Source of the DNA: Chitinophaga sancti
GTDB lineage: Bacteria; Bacteroidota; Bacteroidia; Chitinophagales; Chitinophagaceae
Assembly (NCBI RefSeq): GCF_034087045.1
Contig: NZ_CP139247.1
Location: 6,722,001-6,786,000 of the forward strand
Direction of reading: 5' to 3'
Length of the DNA: 64,000 bases
Positions 62,151-64,000 of this stretch are shown piece after piece; the stretch's first letter is position 1; each line of letters opens with the position of its first letter. Under the pieces are notes generated by a model that was given only the letters and a program-made list of their open reading frames with translations, had not been told where the DNA came from and made no database searches. A program made the position numbers and the translations under genes.

Positions 62151-64000
62151 CTATAGATCATAGAACGTCCTCGACCTGTTAATCCTCAAATCTCTCAATA
62201 TTCCCGCCTTCGGACTGATTGTAATACTAAACTGACGATAAGTACCAATCGGAATCAAATTAATCGACATCTGCCAACAGTGCAGATCCCTCGAGATATA
62301 CATATTTGTATACCCCAACGCATGATTAATAAAGTCATAACCACTATTTACCCCCACCTTCCACTTCGGTGTCAGACTAAAATCTCCACTAAACGTCAGG
62401 TACTGGTAGAATGTCTTCACCACCCCTCCTGAATCCGCCTGGATCGTATTACTATAAGTCAGACTATAAGACAGATCCAACTTCCATGGAATATCAAAGT
62501 CCACATACTCACCCGGATTCTTCTTCACCGTCGCCAACTGTCGCTGCTGTGCCTGGAACGCCGCATCCGTACTTTCTGCATTTTCTATACTATTCAGCTG
62601 ATCCTGCTTGGCCTTCGCCTTCTTATCCGGCGAAGTAAGGGACGTACTCAGCGCAATCGTGGCATTCGACAATCGGCCCGGACTGAACTTACCCTGATTC
62701 CACACATATTTGTCAATTTTTTTCCCCCTGCTATTATATACATAAGGATCAATATTACCACTGGCGGTGATGTTGATCTTATCAAACAGGTTTGTACGGG
62801 CGTACAAACTGAAAGTTGACAGCTTGAAGCTGTCTGCCAACAGGTTATAAGAACCATTGAAACCAAAACCATCCAGCAGCTTGATCTTCTTCTCATGGTT
62901 CGACGACGTATCCTTCTTCGAGAACACCTTCATTTCCAGGTTATTATCCAACCCGAACGAGATAGATCCCGCCCTCCCCTCCGTAGGCACCCCAACAGAC
63001 GAACTGGTAAAATAGGAGGCACGAACCGCATCACTGTCTCTATTATAATACTGGTTATAATAAGCATTACTAGCCAGATCAGGTTGCGCACTGATACTCA
63101 GTGTTGGACGCATCACGTGGCGGATAGCCTTCACTTTAGACCCCTTCGGGAACACATACATTCCATATACCGCTGTTGACAAGGACAAACTTGCACTCGC
63201 CTGGCGTGCAGCAAAGAAGCCCTGGGTATATATTGTATCCAAACCACCTAATGAGTCTATACTCACACGCTTGTTTGGATTCCACCTACGCTCCGTCTTC
63301 TTTGTATACCAATATTCAGCATAACTGACCCCGGGAGACAGGGTAAAGTTTTTTAACACAGGGATCGTAAAGGAGATAGGAATATTCTGTTTCATCCCTG
63401 ACTGCAACGCATCGAACATCTTCGACTTCCCAAATACGGAGTCCTTGAATGTCACGCTATTAGCCAGCGTTGCGGTGTAACCAATCCCGAGTTTGTGATA
63501 CCATTTAGACTTCCCAACCAGTTCCTTTGGCTGAAACGGATACTGCGTATTCATAGAAAACGTCGCATTCGGGAAGGAAATAGACACATCACGGGTACTC
63601 AGGTTCTGAGAGTGTGTCAGACTCGATGTAAAGTTGTAAGGTTTACCCTGCCAGGTCTTCGAAAAGCTGATAGAGGAACCAATGTTATTGTTTACACGGG
63701 TAGCATAATCCGTTACATTGTAAGTATTATAGCTGGAGGTACCAAAGTTCACGTTCGCTCCGAAGTTCACACCCGGTCTGGCCTTACTGTCCATACTGTG
63801 GTTCCAGGTAACCCTGAAGTCACGAGAGCGGCTAAACTCAGATTTCACCGAAGGATCACCGAAACGGGTATTGGCAAAACTCAGAGTCATACCACCGTTG
63901 TAATGGTAGCGTTTTCGGTACGTAGGACTGGCGGTAAGCGACCAGCTACCATAAGAGTAGATATCTCCTCGCATAGTAAGGTCAAAATGCTCCCCCAGAC
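62151..64000 (-). CDS. lptD: LPS-assembly protein LptD, C-terminal part (N-terminus off the right edge)
   Basis: The minus-strand frame is open to the window edge (EHFDLTMRGDIYSYGSWSL), so the start is missing. About 616 residues of alternating beta strands form the outer-membrane barrel; it ends GILRDLRINRSRTFYDL, and CWQMSINLIPIGTYRQFSI near the end is the typical Bacteroidota LptD tail. LptD with LptE inserts lipopolysaccharide into the outer leaflet. The family call rests on barrel pattern and C-terminal motifs. Confidence 0.8.
   Translation of the reverse strand, partial: LGEHFDLTMRGDIYSYGSWSLTASPTYRKRYHYNGGMTLSFANTRFGDPSVKSEFSRSRDFRVTWNHSMDSKARPGVNFGANVNFGTSSYNTYNVTDYATRVNNNIGSSISFSKTWQGKPYNFTSSLTHSQNLSTRDVSISFPNATFSMNTQYPFQPKELVGKSKWYHKLGIGYTATLANSVTFKDSVFGKSKMFDALQSGMKQNIPISFTIPVLKNFTLSPGVSYAEYWYTKKTERRWNPNKRVSIDSLGGLDTIYTQGFFAARQASASLSLSTAVYGMYVFPKGSKVKAIRHVMRPTLSISAQPDLASNAYYNQYYNRDSDAVRASYFTSSSVGVPTEGRAGSISFGLDNNLEMKVFSKKDTSSNHEKKIKLLDGFGFNGSYNLLADSFKLSTFSLYARTNLFDKINITASGNIDPYVYNSRGKKIDKYVWNQGKFSPGRLSNATIALSTSLTSPDKKAKAKQDQLNSIENAESTDAAFQAQQRQLATVKKNPGEYVDFDIPWKLDLSYSLTYSNTIQADSGGVVKTFYQYLTFSGDFSLTPKWKVGVNSGYDFINHALGYTNMYISRDLHCWQMSINLIPIGTYRQFSITISPKAGILRDLRINRSRTFYDL

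Noticed and set aside
1..64000. CRISPR array or ribosomal RNA genes
   Set aside because: No regularly spaced identical repeats and no rRNA-like stretches were seen; the only tandem repeat is the 12-bp pair at 23887.

Overview
The window looks like a chromosomal segment of a soil- or plant-litter-type Bacteroidota, most like Chitinophaga and relatives. This rests on glycoside hydrolases of families 78, 97 and 2, a TonB-dependent receptor, a type IX secretion C-terminal (gliding-motility-type) domain, an acidic lipoprotein export signal, a Bacteroidota LptD, many AraC/TetR/MarR regulators, and Bacteroidota promoter boxes (TTTG ... TAnnTTTG) at several start sites. The species call is inference from gene content only.

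Layout. 1-5 kb: a GH78 rhamnosidase running off the left edge, a nonsense-interrupted Crp/Fnr regulator, an MFS exporter and a HAD phosphatase. 5-12.7 kb: an AraC regulator followed by a tripartite HlyD/EmrB/TolC exporter, a siderophore-interacting-type flavoprotein, an aldo/keto reductase and another AraC regulator. 12.7-23.6 kb: a second HAD phosphatase, a truncated DUF1349 remnant, a GH97 enzyme, a TetR-controlled small membrane-protein operon with a clear operator, FabH, an SDR/AraC pair, a GH2 enzyme and uracil-DNA glycosylase. 23.7-26 kb: tRNA-Arg(TCT) with a broken tyrosine integrase beside it, the remnant of an integrative element. 26.2-32.6 kb: a TetR regulator with a complete RND efflux operon; the same inverted repeat (TTCGAC-N6-GTCGAA) lies in front of both.

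32.8-40.3 kb is a zone of decay and mobile DNA: an ORF with two in-frame stops, a frameshifted sulfatase, a decayed copy of an AraC-type gene, a truncated type IX secretion domain, and an IS66-type element whose tnpA is split by a 2.49-kb group II intron. The intron ends, both exon-binding pairings and the restored tnpA reading frame can all be read from the sequence. The third IS66 gene is truncated.

40.5-45.3 kb holds a compact cassette (class III aminotransferase, zinc dehydrogenase, HAD phosphatase, MFS exporter, DUF1349 protein) that could make and export an amino-sugar or aminocyclitol. This is the best candidate in the window for an undescribed pathway. 45.8-51 kb: a Calx-beta surface protein, an A+T-rich VOC/NmrA/MarR set with an inverted repeat at its promoter, a Cdd1-AraC fusion and a nonsense-interrupted VOC protein. 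51.3-57.4 kb: a two-component system facing three secreted proteins and a serine hydrolase. 57.6-61.1 kb: a TonB receptor, a His-rich membrane protein and a HupE/UreJ permease, together a probable metal-uptake locus. 61.3-64 kb: PlsC and the C-terminal part of LptD.

Odd at whole-window scale: at least six genes are broken by point stops or frameshifts, and several intergenic regions carry perfect 20-26 bp hairpins with 7-nt loops and unrelated arm sequences.
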